A stretch of DNA of 64,000 bases from assembly GCF_030503435.1 (NCBI RefSeq), contig NZ_JAUKPO010000013.1, positions 62,001 to 126,000 on the forward strand, written 5' to 3'. Of the stretch, positions 9,249-18,529 are shown piece by piece. The position numbers and the translations under genes are program-made. Numbering within the stretch: position 1 is the stretch's first letter; each line of letters starts with the position of its first letter. The notes under the pieces were generated by a model. It did no database searches, was not told the DNA's origin, and saw nothing but the letters and a program-made list of their open reading frames with translations. The DNA is from Rhodocytophaga aerolata (GTDB taxonomy: Bacteria > Bacteroidota > Bacteroidia > Cytophagales > 172606-1).

Positions 9249-10409
9249 ATGACGTTAAATCTGAAAAGAAGAGTAGCCGTAAGTGCCTTATTCTTCTTAA
9301 GTGGGCTGTGTTTTTCCAGCTGGGCATCCAGAATACCGGATATAAAAGTAAAATTAGGGTTAAGCGAGGGGCAGCTTGGTGGACTATTATTGGGTATGCC
9401 TATAGGCTCATTAATAGCTTTGCCGCTGGTAGGCTGGCTGGTAGATAGATTCGGAAGCCGGTCTATTGTTATTATAGCTGCTATTCTCTATCCCTTGGTA
9501 CTTCCGCTGATCGGGCTTGCCCCTTCTTTCTGGGTGCTGGCGTGTATTTTAATCATTTATGGCATGTCTGGCAACTTGCTCAACATTTCCATGAACACAC
9601 AAGCCATTGGGGTAGAAAGCATGTATGGAAAAACAATTATGGCTTCCTTTCATGGGTTATGGAGCCTGGCTGGCTTTACCGGCGGTGCGATTGGTGCGTT
9701 TATGATTAATTGGAAGCTAAACCCATTTATGCACTTTTGCCTGATAACCTTGCTTTCATGGGGTATTATTGCTTTTGCTTACCGGTTCACTATAATCCAG
9801 CAAGGCCGTAAATCTACCGGCGGGTTGGTTCTGCGTAAACCAGATCCGTTGATTTTGCGGGTGGGATTAATAGCCTTGTGCGGCATGATGTGCGAAGGTT
9901 GTATGTTCGACTGGAGTGGGGTATATTTTCAGAATGTAGTTCAGGCAGAAAAAGCCCTGGTTACGGCCGGATATATTGCGTTTATGAGTACCATGGCTTT
10001 GGGAAGATTCATCTCCGATTATTTTACTGACCGCCTAGGTACAGCCCGGATGCTTCAGATCAGCAGCTTACTTATTACAGCTGGGTTAGTGCTTTCTATC
10101 GTCTTACCTTATTTGGTTCCTGCTATTGCCGGTTTTTTACTGGTGGGGTTAGGGGTATCATCAGTTATTCCACTTACCTATAGTGTGGCTGGCAAAGCCA
10201 ATACCTTATCTCCGGGAATAGCTATTGCCCTGGTTTCCAGTATCGGGTATTTCGGCTTTTTGTTTGGCCCGCCATTGATAGGATTTATCGCTGAAATATT
10301 TAGCCTCCGGATTTCTTTTGCATTTATTGCCTGTATGGGGGCCATTATTGGCGTATTAGCACTTAGTAGTTTTACAGCTAAATCTACCCCCCAGCTGGAC
10401 GTTAGGTAA
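9249..10409 (+). CDS. Major facilitator superfamily transporter (YbjJ-like)
   Basis: A 386-residue integral membrane protein with about 12 predicted helices in two halves. The loop between helices 2 and 3 reads GWLVDRFGSR, the MFS signature, with a degenerate counterpart SDYFTDRLGTAR after helix 8. The N-terminus SGLCFSSWASRIPDIK and the helix GNLLNISMNTQAIGVE resemble the YbjJ-like branch, often annotated as sugar or drug MFS permeases. It stands alone, convergent with the glucosamine-6-phosphate deaminase gene 42 bp away. The substrate cannot be told from the sequence; an amino-sugar or other sugar is a guess from its neighbour. Confidence 0.85.
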   Translation: MTLNLKRRVAVSALFFLSGLCFSSWASRIPDIKVKLGLSEGQLGGLLLGMPIGSLIALPLVGWLVDRFGSRSIVIIAAILYPLVLPLIGLAPSFWVLACILIIYGMSGNLLNISMNTQAIGVESMYGKTIMASFHGLWSLAGFTGGAIGAFMINWKLNPFMHFCLITLLSWGIIAFAYRFTIIQQGRKSTGGLVLRKPDPLILRVGLIALCGMMCEGCMFDWSGVYFQNVVQAEKALVTAGYIAFMSTMALGRFISDYFTDRLGTARMLQISSLLITAGLVLSIVLPYLVPAIAGFLLVGLGVSSVIPLTYSVAGKANTLSPGIAIALVSSIGYFGFLFGPPLIGFIAEIFSLRISFAFIACMGAIIGVLALSSFTAKSTPQLDVR

Positions 10410-10451
10410 GCGAAATACAGCATATTTTGGACAATTAATTACTAAATAAAA

Positions 10452-11189
10452 CTAGTTGCCCTTAAGCGTCAGTCCACTTGCTGCTTCTTTATCCAGCATC
10501 ACCAGGCCATTGGGATGAATCTGGAATACGCTGGCTGGCACCTTGTTGGAAATTTCCCCTTCCAAAGCTTTGGCAATGATTGATGCTTTTTTGCTGCCAC
10601 TGGCAATTAAGATGGCTGTTTTTGCTTCCAGCAAATGTTTTATTCCTAAGGTAATGCCTTGCTTTAATAGGGTTTCAGAAGTAAAATATTTCTGGGCAGT
10701 TTCAATTGTAACTGCATCCAGGTCTCTGACATGAGCATATAAATCAAAGGAGGAGCCAGGTTCATTCAAGCCAATATGTCCATTTAATCCGACGCCGACT
10801 AGCATGATGTCTATTGGTCCATGTTCAAAAATTGACTGGTCGATTCTTTTACATTCCTGGGCTAAGTCAGTTGCTTTGGCATCGAAAAATACAATGTTTT
10901 CTTTAGGAATGTGTAAGGGATGAAAAAAATGCGTATACATATACTGCTTGCAACTGCCGGGTGTGTGTTCATCCATTCCTACCCATTCATCCAGGCCTAC
11001 AAACCGGCACTGGCTAAAATCAACTTTCTTCTCTAATCCATATTGAACCAGCAATTGTAGGGTACCGGTTGGCGTATCTCCAGACGGGAAACAGAGCAGA
11101 GACCGTGGGTGCTTATTTACATATTTGGCAACAAAATCTGCTGCTGCACGCGACATTTCTTGGTAATCCGGGAATATAGAAATTTTCAT
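10452..11189 (-). CDS. nagB: Glucosamine-6-phosphate deaminase (NagB family)
   Basis: Converts glucosamine-6-phosphate to fructose-6-phosphate plus ammonia in amino-sugar catabolism. The 245-residue length suits the short NagB form. Visible motifs are the phosphate-binding loop FPSGDTPTGT (34-43), LDEWVG with Asp67 (66-71), and GVGLNGHIGLNEPG (132-145) with catalytic His138. The Asn at 136, where E. coli NagB has Asp, is usual in the short Gram-positive-like form. No nagA or transporter for amino sugars adjoins it; the convergent MFS gene may be unrelated. A galactosamine-6-phosphate isomerase (AgaI-like) is the main alternative. Confidence 0.85.
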   Translation of the reverse strand: MKISIFPDYQEMSRAAADFVAKYVNKHPRSLLCFPSGDTPTGTLQLLVQYGLEKKVDFSQCRFVGLDEWVGMDEHTPGSCKQYMYTHFFHPLHIPKENIVFFDAKATDLAQECKRIDQSIFEHGPIDIMLVGVGLNGHIGLNEPGSSFDLYAHVRDLDAVTIETAQKYFTSETLLKQGITLGIKHLLEAKTAILIASGSKKASIIAKALEGEISNKVPASVFQIHPNGLVMLDKEAASGLTLKGN

Positions 11190-11306
11190 AGAAACAAGGT
11201 TTGCTAGGGGAATCCCAATCTACCGGAAAATCTTTTACGATCATACTATTTGAGTTTGCCACTGATAAATAATATATTCAGGGTTTGAATAATATTCATC
11301 CTACAC

Positions 11307-11996
11307 ATGACTACCTCTATTTTACAAAAAAGTTTATTCGCCTTGTGCATTTGTCTCACCCTCACCGGTTTTTCTATGTTTATTAAAAAGCAGAAAGTCG
11401 TTTTCTTCGGCGACTCCATTACCCAGGCGGCCGTTAAGCCCAATGGCTATATTGATGTGTTAATGAAAGAGCTTCAGAAACAAGGCAAATCGGAAAATTA
11501 TGAATTGATAGGTGCCGGAATCAGCGGAAACAAAGTGCCTGACTTGCAACAACGTCTGGAAAAAGATGTGCTCTCCCAGCAACCAGATGTGGTTTTTGTG
11601 TACATAGGAATTAACGATGTATGGCATTTTACCCATCCTTCTACCAATGGACAGGGTACACCCATTGCTCAATATGAAAGCGGATTAACCGATGTAGTTA
11701 ATAAAATAAAGGCTGCCGGTGCAAAAGTGATTGTTTGCACGCCTAGTGTAATTGGCGAAAAATACGATGGCTCCAATGCACAGGATACCATGCTCGACGA
11801 CTATGCAGCGGTAAGCCGCAAGGTAGCCAAAGCTACTAACAGCCAGCTATGCGATCTGCGGAAAGCCTTTATCAGCTACCTGAAAAAGAACAATAAAGCC
11901 AACCAGGAACAAAATATTCTGACTTCAGACGGAGTACACCTGAATGAGCAGGGCAATGCATTTGTAGCCAGTGAAATGATAAAATTCCTGAAATAG
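11307..11996 (+). CDS. SGNH/GDSL hydrolase (secreted esterase)
   Basis: A 229-residue lipase or acylesterase of the SGNH fold. Block I is FFGDSIT with Ser37 (33-39), block II the Gly in GISGNK, block III YIGIND (99-104), and block V SDGVHLN with Asp208 and His211. An N-terminal hydrophobic stretch (7-25) looks like a signal peptide or anchor, so it probably acts in the periplasm or outside. Such enzymes often remove acetyl groups from plant polysaccharides or peptidoglycan; the decayed xylanase piece just downstream hints at hemicellulose. It is divergent from nagB, with 117 bp between. Confidence 0.88.
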   Translation: MTTSILQKSLFALCICLTLTGFSMFIKKQKVVFFGDSITQAAVKPNGYIDVLMKELQKQGKSENYELIGAGISGNKVPDLQQRLEKDVLSQQPDVVFVYIGINDVWHFTHPSTNGQGTPIAQYESGLTDVVNKIKAAGAKVIVCTPSVIGEKYDGSNAQDTMLDDYAAVSRKVAKATNSQLCDLRKAFISYLKKNNKANQEQNILTSDGVHLNEQGNAFVASEMIKFLK

Positions 11997-12072
11997 ATTC
12001 AATAAACAACGTAGAAGCCATCAGCTTTGCCAGGAGAAAAAGGAAAGTACCGCCTATAAATACAGTGTTTAT

Positions 12073-12438
12073 TTGCCGGATTTTTGGAGGTATTTTTTCC
12101 TGCCAGCTTGCAATTGTCAAACGGAACCAAGCAGCTACCTGGGAAGAACATTTACAGGATGCTTCTTTTCCAGAAGGAGAGGATATAACTGTTACGGAAG
12201 AGTTATTGTAACAGCAGAAAGAACTATAAAACAAATTAACTCCTTATATAAAGCGCTTTCCAAAGAAAACCAATATGCCCTTACCTTCTGGGGAGTAGCC
12301 GATGCCGATAGCTGGACCAGGAGTTGGTTTAAGCGGAAAGACTGGCCCTTGTTGTATGACGATAGTTATCAGCCAAAACCTGCCTGCCAGGGATTCATGG
12401 AAGGGCTCAAAGAAAACAGGACTACGGCAATAGAATAA
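12073..12438 (+). pseudogene. GH10 endo-1,4-beta-xylanase C-terminal remnant
   Basis: The last 65 codons read as the C-terminus of a glycoside hydrolase family 10 xylanase: a helix QINSLYKALSKENQY, then LTFWGVADADSW, then WPLLYDDSYQPKPA, the closing strand and helix of the barrel. Upstream the frame is lost. A different frame (about 12124-12207) encodes plausible GH10-like sequence ending EDITVTEELL and runs into stop codons. No catalytic glutamates remain, so this is a frameshifted, 5'-deleted remnant of a gene normally over 1 kb long. A short segment near 12031-12075 (YKYSVYLPDFW) may be debris of a second gene, perhaps an esterase. Confidence 0.62.
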
Positions 12439-12484
12439 ATTGGGAAAGAATACGTATACAGGTAACCGCTACTTTTTTAATTCA

Positions 12485-13513
12485 TCAATCTTCTAAAATA
12501 TTATTGATAAAAGTAGATTTGGTAAGCAGCCAGAAGAGAAAAAATACGATTGCCCAGCGTAGATAAACCGGATAATAGTCTTTTGTGTCCAGGAACCGAA
12601 CTTCCGTGATCTTTGCTTTTTCGTAAGTATTAATCTGTGTAAAAATTTCTTCCAGATCTAGTGTGTTCGAAGCTCTGTAAAACTTTCCTTCCCCGATCTG
12701 GGCAATTTGCCTCAGAATTCGTTCATCGATGGTGTTTTCTACATATTGTATCTTGCCATTATCATCTTTGTACGGTAAGCGGCCTTCGGTTCCCACAACA
12801 ATGCTATACACTTTTATGCCATAGACCTGGGACAGCTGGGCAGACGTAATAGGATCTATATTGCCGGCTGTATTATCTCCATCACTGATAAGAATCGCTA
12901 CTTTACTGGTGGAAGGAGTGTCTCTCATCCGGTTTACCGTTACGGCCAGGGCACTACCAATAGCTGTGCCGCCGGTCTGAATCATTCCTGCCTTGATTTC
13001 ATCTATGTATTCGTGCAGTAAACTATAGTCGGTCGTGAGCGGCACAAGTCCATAGGCGTCTCCTGAAAATACAACAATGCCAATGCGGTCGTGTAGCCGC
13101 CCGCGGATAAAGGTATGCGCCACGTTTTTAGCTGCTTCCAGCCGGTTGGGTTTAATATCTTCCAGCAGCATAGACTCTGAAACATCCATGATTAAGGTAA
13201 TATCAATTCCTTCAGAGCTTTGTTCTAGTCTTTCCTGGTTTCGCTGAGGCCGGGCCAGACAAATGATGAGGAAGGTAAACGTTATACTGAGCAGCAGATC
13301 GGGCAGGAAACGTAATAAACTGACAGGTGACCAGCGGAGTTGTCTGGTGGGAAGGGCTACTTGCAGTTTTTGCCGGAAACGCGTATGCAGCAGCCAACGG
13401 AAAATAAATAAGAAAGGAATAACCGGCAACAGGAAAAAAAAGGGACGTTTATCCCAGGTAAATCCCCGTAATGTATCCAGCGTGAACCAATAAAACGAAA
13501 ACCAGTTATCCAT
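12485..13513 (-). CDS. batA: BatA-like VWA-domain membrane protein
   Basis: A 342-residue inner-membrane protein of the Bacteroidota aerotolerance (Bat) group. Two N-terminal helices (about 24-41 and 69-87) precede a von Willebrand factor A domain with a complete MIDAS motif DVSES (110-114). A typical TGGTAIGSAL segment supplies the metal-binding Thr. A final helix near 314-331 gives the usual BatA topology. These proteins are thought to form envelope complexes with MoxR ATPases, though their exact function is unknown. It lies 176 bp downstream of the DUF58 pair on the same strand, in the customary order, but no moxR gene adjoins. Confidence 0.88.
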   Translation of the reverse strand: MDNWFSFYWFTLDTLRGFTWDKRPFFFLLPVIPFLFIFRWLLHTRFRQKLQVALPTRQLRWSPVSLLRFLPDLLLSITFTFLIICLARPQRNQERLEQSSEGIDITLIMDVSESMLLEDIKPNRLEAAKNVAHTFIRGRLHDRIGIVVFSGDAYGLVPLTTDYSLLHEYIDEIKAGMIQTGGTAIGSALAVTVNRMRDTPSTSKVAILISDGDNTAGNIDPITSAQLSQVYGIKVYSIVVGTEGRLPYKDDNGKIQYVENTIDERILRQIAQIGEGKFYRASNTLDLEEIFTQINTYEKAKITEVRFLDTKDYYPVYLRWAIVFFLFWLLTKSTFINNILED

Positions 13514-13689
13514 TTTTAGTAAATTTAGACATGTAAAAGTTTGAGAATATGGAAATGAATAGAGTAATAGAAAATGATCTCCAACATTTTACTGGTTAAT
13601 GGTTTTTTGTAAGTAGAACACTTGTTTATCAATCGTTTCAAATAAAGTCAATTGGCTGATTTTCAAATTTCTATATATACTAATGGTTA

Positions 13690-14628
13690 TTATACTTTCT
13701 GTTTTTCAATAAATGCTCTTTTTTCGATATAAGAACGTTTGGCTACATACGCCAATATACGGGTATACCGGATAGATTCTTCTGAAGCCATTTGTCCATA
13801 AATGATCCGGTCGGTATGTTGCAAGGCTTCGGCAAGCTGCTGGTTAGGAATTACTTCAATAATTTCTTTGGTAGTATAGGTGCTGAAGGGTTTGTTTTCC
13901 AGAGACTCCATATAGTTTTTCCATAATATTACAGCATTTTCTACATTCCCTACTGCATCTTCTGTCTGCACATTTTTAACAAAACGGTCGAATGCACTAC
14001 GGAACTGGCTGTGTTCCCGGCTGATGCTGTAAAGCTTAATAAGCTTACGTATCCGTTTGCCAAATGCCAGGTTAATTAATAGCAAAGCCAGTACGATACC
14101 AGTGACAAGTAAGAGGGTATAGCCATAGTTGTAATAAGTGCGTACTGGCACATAATTCAGGTTTGTTTTAGCCGCTAAAGAATCCGGTGGAGAATGAACC
14201 ATGGTGTGTAAATAAACTGAATCTGGTTTGGCAAATACCGCAGTACAATCCGTTTGCGTAATAATATAAATAGGAAGGGAAAGATATTGGACAGAATCCA
14301 GTGAAAACGATGCAAGCGTATATACAACGCTGTCCAGGCTGCCAGATTCATCCGTACGGGTAGGAAAATAGTCTTTGCCTAACCATTCAAAACCTGCATA
14401 TTGAAAGCTGGAGTCAGGAAAAATTACTTCCATATCTGCCGGATGTTTCAGACTTAATGAATAGCCGATGGGATAGCCAATTTTAAGGGTATCTGAAAGA
14501 AATTTACCAATGGGCTGCGTACCCTGCCATGCAACAGGTTGTTCCTGAGCCAGTGCTGGCATAGTTTGTGCCATAACAAACTTGAGTATAAGCAGCAACC
14601 CGGCTAAGAATAGGTTTCTTTTTTTCAT
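13690..14628 (-). CDS. One-TM protein of the DUF58/BatA cluster
   Basis: A 312-residue protein with a signal peptide (1-27), a periplasmic beta-rich domain (about 30-170), one transmembrane helix (about 172-190) and a cytoplasmic helical tail. The topology and position match the short partner (DUF4381-like or BatD-like) usually found between DUF58 and VWA genes. Its start codon overlaps the stop of the DUF58 gene by one base (TAATG), implying translational coupling. I do not recognise a catalytic motif. The role is inferred to be part of the same Bat/MoxR-type membrane complex. Confidence 0.7.
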   Translation of the reverse strand: MKKRNLFLAGLLLILKFVMAQTMPALAQEQPVAWQGTQPIGKFLSDTLKIGYPIGYSLSLKHPADMEVIFPDSSFQYAGFEWLGKDYFPTRTDESGSLDSVVYTLASFSLDSVQYLSLPIYIITQTDCTAVFAKPDSVYLHTMVHSPPDSLAAKTNLNYVPVRTYYNYGYTLLLVTGIVLALLLINLAFGKRIRKLIKLYSISREHSQFRSAFDRFVKNVQTEDAVGNVENAVILWKNYMESLENKPFSTYTTKEIIEVIPNQQLAEALQHTDRIIYGQMASEESIRYTRILAYVAKRSYIEKRAFIEKQKV

Positions 14629-15500
14629 TACCGCTGCTTGATATTTCGTACCCGGAATAATTTTACCAGCCTCGGCACAAAATCCTCTTCGGTGTTTACT
14701 GGCAGGTAGTTTACTTTGTTTTGCCGGCTGAATTTTTCGAGCTGGGCTTGGTTGCCAGAAAAATGTGTGGTTAAATGCTGCGTTAAGGTTTTAGAAGAGG
14801 TATCAATCCAAATGGTTTTATTGGTTTCTTTATCATATACTGGAATAATGCCCAGGTTCGGCAACTGGACTTCCTGGCTATCCGAAAGGTGAATAATAAC
14901 CAGGTCATGCCTCTGGGCCAGGGCTTTCAGGCCGGACTCATATCCGGAATCTAAAAAGTCAGAAATAAGTATGATGATACTCCGGCGTTTAACGATGTTC
15001 AGCGTAAAAGAAATTGCTTTGGCAAGATTTGTTTTAATGGAGGAAGGTTGCAGTTTAAACAGGTTCAATACCAGTTCGTAGCCATGTTTCAATCCTTTGC
15101 CAGGCCGGATGTAGGCTTCTTTTTTGTCAGAGAAACAGATAAGCCCTACCTGGCTGGCTTCTTTTACCGCCGAAAGGGCAAGTACCCCACAAATATCTCT
15201 GGCAATATCTATTTTCTGCTTGTTTTTGCGTCCAATCTGCTGAGAACCACTGACATCTAATAGGAAAAAAACGGTTTGCTCTTTTTCCTCCCGGAATAAT
15301 TTTATATAGGTTTCATGTCCCTTGGCACTTACGTTCCAGTCGATACGGCGCACATCATCCCCATACTGGTAAGCCCGCACATCTGTAAACTCCAGGCCAG
15401 AGCCTTTAAACACAGAACCATAATCTCCCCGCATGTGCGAACTGACAGCTTCCCGTATCCTGATTTCAAATTTGCGTAACCTGGCCAGTATCTCTTTCAT
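14628..15500 (-). CDS. DUF58 domain-containing protein
   Basis: A 290-residue cytoplasmic DUF58 protein, a VWA-related family that partners MoxR AAA+ ATPases. The hallmark segment YGDDVRRIDWNVSAK lies at 46-60, and a VWA-like strand LLDVSGS with a DxSxS arrangement at 80-86. It starts the minus-strand three-gene set and overlaps the next gene by 1 nt. In Bacteroidota a moxR gene normally precedes it. Here the upstream neighbour is a divergent lipoprotein gene, so the ATPase must be encoded elsewhere. A box TATTTTTG on the minus strand (15648-15655) fits the -7 consensus, but no good -33 is visible. Confidence 0.9.
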   Translation of the reverse strand: MKEILARLRKFEIRIREAVSSHMRGDYGSVFKGSGLEFTDVRAYQYGDDVRRIDWNVSAKGHETYIKLFREEKEQTVFFLLDVSGSQQIGRKNKQKIDIARDICGVLALSAVKEASQVGLICFSDKKEAYIRPGKGLKHGYELVLNLFKLQPSSIKTNLAKAISFTLNIVKRRSIIILISDFLDSGYESGLKALAQRHDLVIIHLSDSQEVQLPNLGIIPVYDKETNKTIWIDTSSKTLTQHLTTHFSGNQAQLEKFSRQNKVNYLPVNTEEDFVPRLVKLFRVRNIKQR

Positions 15501-15702
15501 AGTAAAAAATGGAAATTAGTATTTTCCAGGTAAAATTCTTCAGGAACGAATATACACAACAGAAATTAAACCATAAACAATCAATATGCCGCCATATCTC
15601 TTCCATATGCTTACTTCTTTGGCTAAGATAGCAGTGTATCCTACTTACAAAAATACAACGTCTTCCCGGGAAGTATACACTGAAAATGAGTAAATTTGCC
15701 TG

Positions 15703-16044
15703 GTGAAAAAACTGCTTATATTCTTTTTGCTGCTACCGGCTTGCCTAAGCAAGGAAAAACCTCCCCAGGGTGTGCTTCCTTCAGACAAAATGGTAGCTAT
15801 TCTGGTAGATATTCATATAGCTGAGGCCAGAGCTAACCGCATACAACTGCGCTCGTATGACTCTATACAAGCCTATTATAAGAAGCTGGAAGCCAATGTA
15901 TATCAGAAGCACAAGGTAGATTCGGTGACTTACCGCAAGAGTTTCAGGTATTACATGGATCATATGAAACAGATGGATGAGATCTATACAGCGGTGGTAG
16001 ATAGCCTGAATGTACGGGAAAAAGTAGGAAAATTAGATTATTGA
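15703..16044 (+). CDS. DUF4296 lipoprotein
   Basis: A 113-residue small lipoprotein starting with GTG. The signal ends in LLPAC with Cys14 as the lipidated residue. The rest is helical and matches the DUF4296 pattern: MVAILVDIHIAEA, then SYDSIQAYYKKLEANVYQKHKVDSVTYRKSFRYY. The family is restricted to Bacteroidota and its function is unknown. A box TAAATTTG at 15691-15698 fits the -7 consensus but sits only 4 bp before the start codon, so it is probably fortuitous. The next gene on the strand is mutS2. Confidence 0.85.
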   Translation: MKKLLIFFLLLPACLSKEKPPQGVLPSDKMVAILVDIHIAEARANRIQLRSYDSIQAYYKKLEANVYQKHKVDSVTYRKSFRYYMDHMKQMDEIYTAVVDSLNVREKVGKLDY

Positions 16045-16060
16045 CGAACGACTATTGACT

Positions 16061-16111
16061 AATGGTGAATTATTAATGAGTACTTCACTTAATCATTAAT
16101 TATTCGCCATT
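16061..16111. repeat. Imperfect inverted repeat just upstream of mutS2
   Basis: Two 19-nt arms, 16061-16079 and 16093-16111, are reverse complements with two mismatches, separated by 13 nt. No T-tract follows, so it is not an obvious terminator. The sequence is built from AATGGTGAATTATTAATGA-like blocks. It may be a small dispersed intergenic element or an mRNA hairpin in the mutS2 leader. Confidence 0.6.
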
Positions 16112-16124
16112 GCCCATAAAAAAT

Positions 16125-18524
16125 ATGTTATACCCCCATACAATAGAACAAAAATTAGGTTTTGATAAAATAAGAGAGCAATTAAAGGAAGAGTGTATCA
16201 GTACGCTGGGGCAGGCTTTTGTAGATAAACTTCGGTTTTCCAACGATTTTGATATGATTCAGAAGCTGGTTGGGCAAACTGCAGAATTTAAAGAAATACT
16301 CCTGCATGAAGGAGATTTTCCTTCCGGAAATTATATTGATGCTAATCCGCACTTGAATAAGGCTGCTATTGAAGGAGCTTTTTTATCGGAAGAAGAGTTT
16401 TTTGACATAAAATTATCGCTGCAAACGATCTATGCCTGCCTGCAATTTTTCGCCAAAAAGGACGAAACCGCTTATCCCAATTTGCGCGAGTTCAGCCAAT
16501 CGGTGGAAGTGGATGTAAACCTGCTCAAGCAGCTGGATAGGGTTTTCGATAACCGGGGCAAACTGAAAGACGATGCTTCCCCGGAACTATTGTCTATCCG
16601 GCGGCAGATTATTTCCGAACAGAGCAACTTGCGAAAAAAACTAGATACTATTTTAAAATCTGCTAAAAGTCAGGGCTATATATCAGACGATGTATCGTTA
16701 ACCGTGCGTGGCGGACGAATGGTAATTCCGGTAAGCGCCGAACACAAACGCCGCATCAAAGGCTTTATTCATGATGAGTCAGCTTCCGGACAAACAGTAT
16801 TTCTGGAACCTGCCGAAGTTTTTGATATCAACAATGAAATAACTGAATTAGGGTATAAAGAAAGGCGGGAGGTTGTACGCATACTCACCGAACTAACTAA
16901 CAAGCTGCGTCCTTATGTACCTGCCTTGAAGAAAGCCTACACTTTTCTGGGGTTAATGGATTTTGTACGTGCCAAAGCAAAGTTCGCCATCCGCACCGAA
17001 GCTATAAACCCAGTGTGTGTAAAACAAACCCTGATCGACTGGATTAATGCGAGGCATCCGCTGCTGATGCTTTCTTTTCAGAAGCAAGGCAAAACAGTAA
17101 GGCCCTTGACTATTAAACTTGACCATAAAGAACGCATTCTGATCATATCCGGACCTAATGCCGGAGGTAAATCCATAGCCCTGAAAACAGTTGGTTTAAC
17201 TCAATATATGTATCAGTGCGGTATGCTAGTGACGATGGCAGAGCAATCCCAAATAGGCTTGTTTAAGGATATTTTTATTGACATTGGCGATGAGCAATCT
17301 CTGGAAAATGACCTGAGTACCTACAGTTCCCATCTGACCAATATGAAATATTTCCTGAAGATGGCAGACAAGTATACTCTTTTTCTGATAGATGAATTCG
17401 GTACAGGTACTGAACCAAGTGTAGGCGGAGCAATTGCAGAGTCTATTCTGGAAAAGCTAAACCAGTCTAAAGCATTTGGTGTGATAAATACCCATTACAC
17501 TAACCTGAAATTTTTTGCTGAACATACACCAGGCTTAGTAAATGGGGCCATGCGTTTTGATTCACAGCACCTGGAACCTTTATACCAGCTGGAAATCGGC
17601 AGGCCCGGCAGTTCTTTTGCATTCGAGATAGCCAACAAGATAGGCTTGCCAGGAGAGGTGATTGCAGCCGCTAAGGAAAAAGTTGGGGATAAACAGGTGA
17701 ATTTTGAAAAACTCCTCAGAGAACTTGAAACAGAAAAACGCAAACTGGGTACGAAGAATCAGGAATTATCTGTGCTGCAAAAATCCCTTAACCAGACACT
17801 GAAAGAATACAGTGAACTGAAAGGCCGCCTGGATACTGATAAGAAAAAGCTGATGAATCAGGCCAAAGAAGAAGCAAAACGCCTGGTAAAGGAAGCCAAT
17901 CAGAAAATTGAACAGACAATCCGCGATATTCGGAAAAACAAAGCCGATAAAGAAGAAACCAAGCAATTGCGGAAAGAACTTCAGACTTTTGACCAGTCAT
18001 TAAAAGTGGAATATGTACCCGAACCCACAACGGAGAAAGAAGAATTACAGGTAGAAGAAGGGGAAATAGAAGTAGGTAACCTGGTACGTATTAAAGGGCA
18101 GAATGCAGTAGGGGAAGTGCTTGGCATACGGGGAAAAGATGTAGAAATTAGCATCGGTGCATTAAAATCTACCGTAAAGCTCAACCGTTTGGAGAAGATT
18201 AGCCGCAAAGAGTACCGGGCTCAGGTAAATGAAAATACACCCAGAATGCTAGGTATTGATATGAATGAGAAAATGGCCAACTTCAGTTACCAGCTGGACC
18301 TGCGGGGAAAACGGGGTGAAGAAGCCATGACAGCGTTAGATGAATTTATGGATGATGCCTTAATGTTGGGCTCTCCGGAACTACGGATTGTGCATGGCAA
18401 AGGCGATGGTATTCTTCGTACGCTGGTAAGAAACCAGTTAAGGTCTTATCCTCAAGTGGCCTCTTTAGCGGATGAACATGCTGACAGGGGTGGAGCTGGG
18501 GTAACCGTAGTAAAGATGCGGTAA
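16125..18524 (+). CDS. mutS2: Endonuclease MutS2 (RqcU-like)
   Basis: About 799 residues. It has the MutS core domain, a MutS-type ATPase with Walker A GPNAGGKS near residue 345 and Walker B LFLIDEFGTGTEP, then a long coiled coil. A KOW-like linker (about residues 640-690) and a C-terminal Smr domain follow, the latter with LDLRGKRGEEA and the HGKGDGILR nuclease motif. MutS2 suppresses recombination and, as RqcU in Bacillus, splits collided ribosomes. An in-frame TTG exists at 16110, but I chose the ATG at 16125 because relatives begin MLYPH...EQKLGFDKIR. It ends 5 bp before the convergent fasciclin gene. Confidence 0.95.
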   Translation: MLYPHTIEQKLGFDKIREQLKEECISTLGQAFVDKLRFSNDFDMIQKLVGQTAEFKEILLHEGDFPSGNYIDANPHLNKAAIEGAFLSEEEFFDIKLSLQTIYACLQFFAKKDETAYPNLREFSQSVEVDVNLLKQLDRVFDNRGKLKDDASPELLSIRRQIISEQSNLRKKLDTILKSAKSQGYISDDVSLTVRGGRMVIPVSAEHKRRIKGFIHDESASGQTVFLEPAEVFDINNEITELGYKERREVVRILTELTNKLRPYVPALKKAYTFLGLMDFVRAKAKFAIRTEAINPVCVKQTLIDWINARHPLLMLSFQKQGKTVRPLTIKLDHKERILIISGPNAGGKSIALKTVGLTQYMYQCGMLVTMAEQSQIGLFKDIFIDIGDEQSLENDLSTYSSHLTNMKYFLKMADKYTLFLIDEFGTGTEPSVGGAIAESILEKLNQSKAFGVINTHYTNLKFFAEHTPGLVNGAMRFDSQHLEPLYQLEIGRPGSSFAFEIANKIGLPGEVIAAAKEKVGDKQVNFEKLLRELETEKRKLGTKNQELSVLQKSLNQTLKEYSELKGRLDTDKKKLMNQAKEEAKRLVKEANQKIEQTIRDIRKNKADKEETKQLRKELQTFDQSLKVEYVPEPTTEKEELQVEEGEIEVGNLVRIKGQNAVGEVLGIRGKDVEISIGALKSTVKLNRLEKISRKEYRAQVNENTPRMLGIDMNEKMANFSYQLDLRGKRGEEAMTALDEFMDDALMLGSPELRIVHGKGDGILRTLVRNQLRSYPQVASLADEHADRGGAGVTVVKMR

Positions 18525-18529
18525 GGGAG

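Noticed and set aside
15691-15698. TAAATTTG -7 box near the DUF4296 start
   Set aside because: It is only 4 bp before the start codon and has no -33 element, so it cannot act as a normal promoter.
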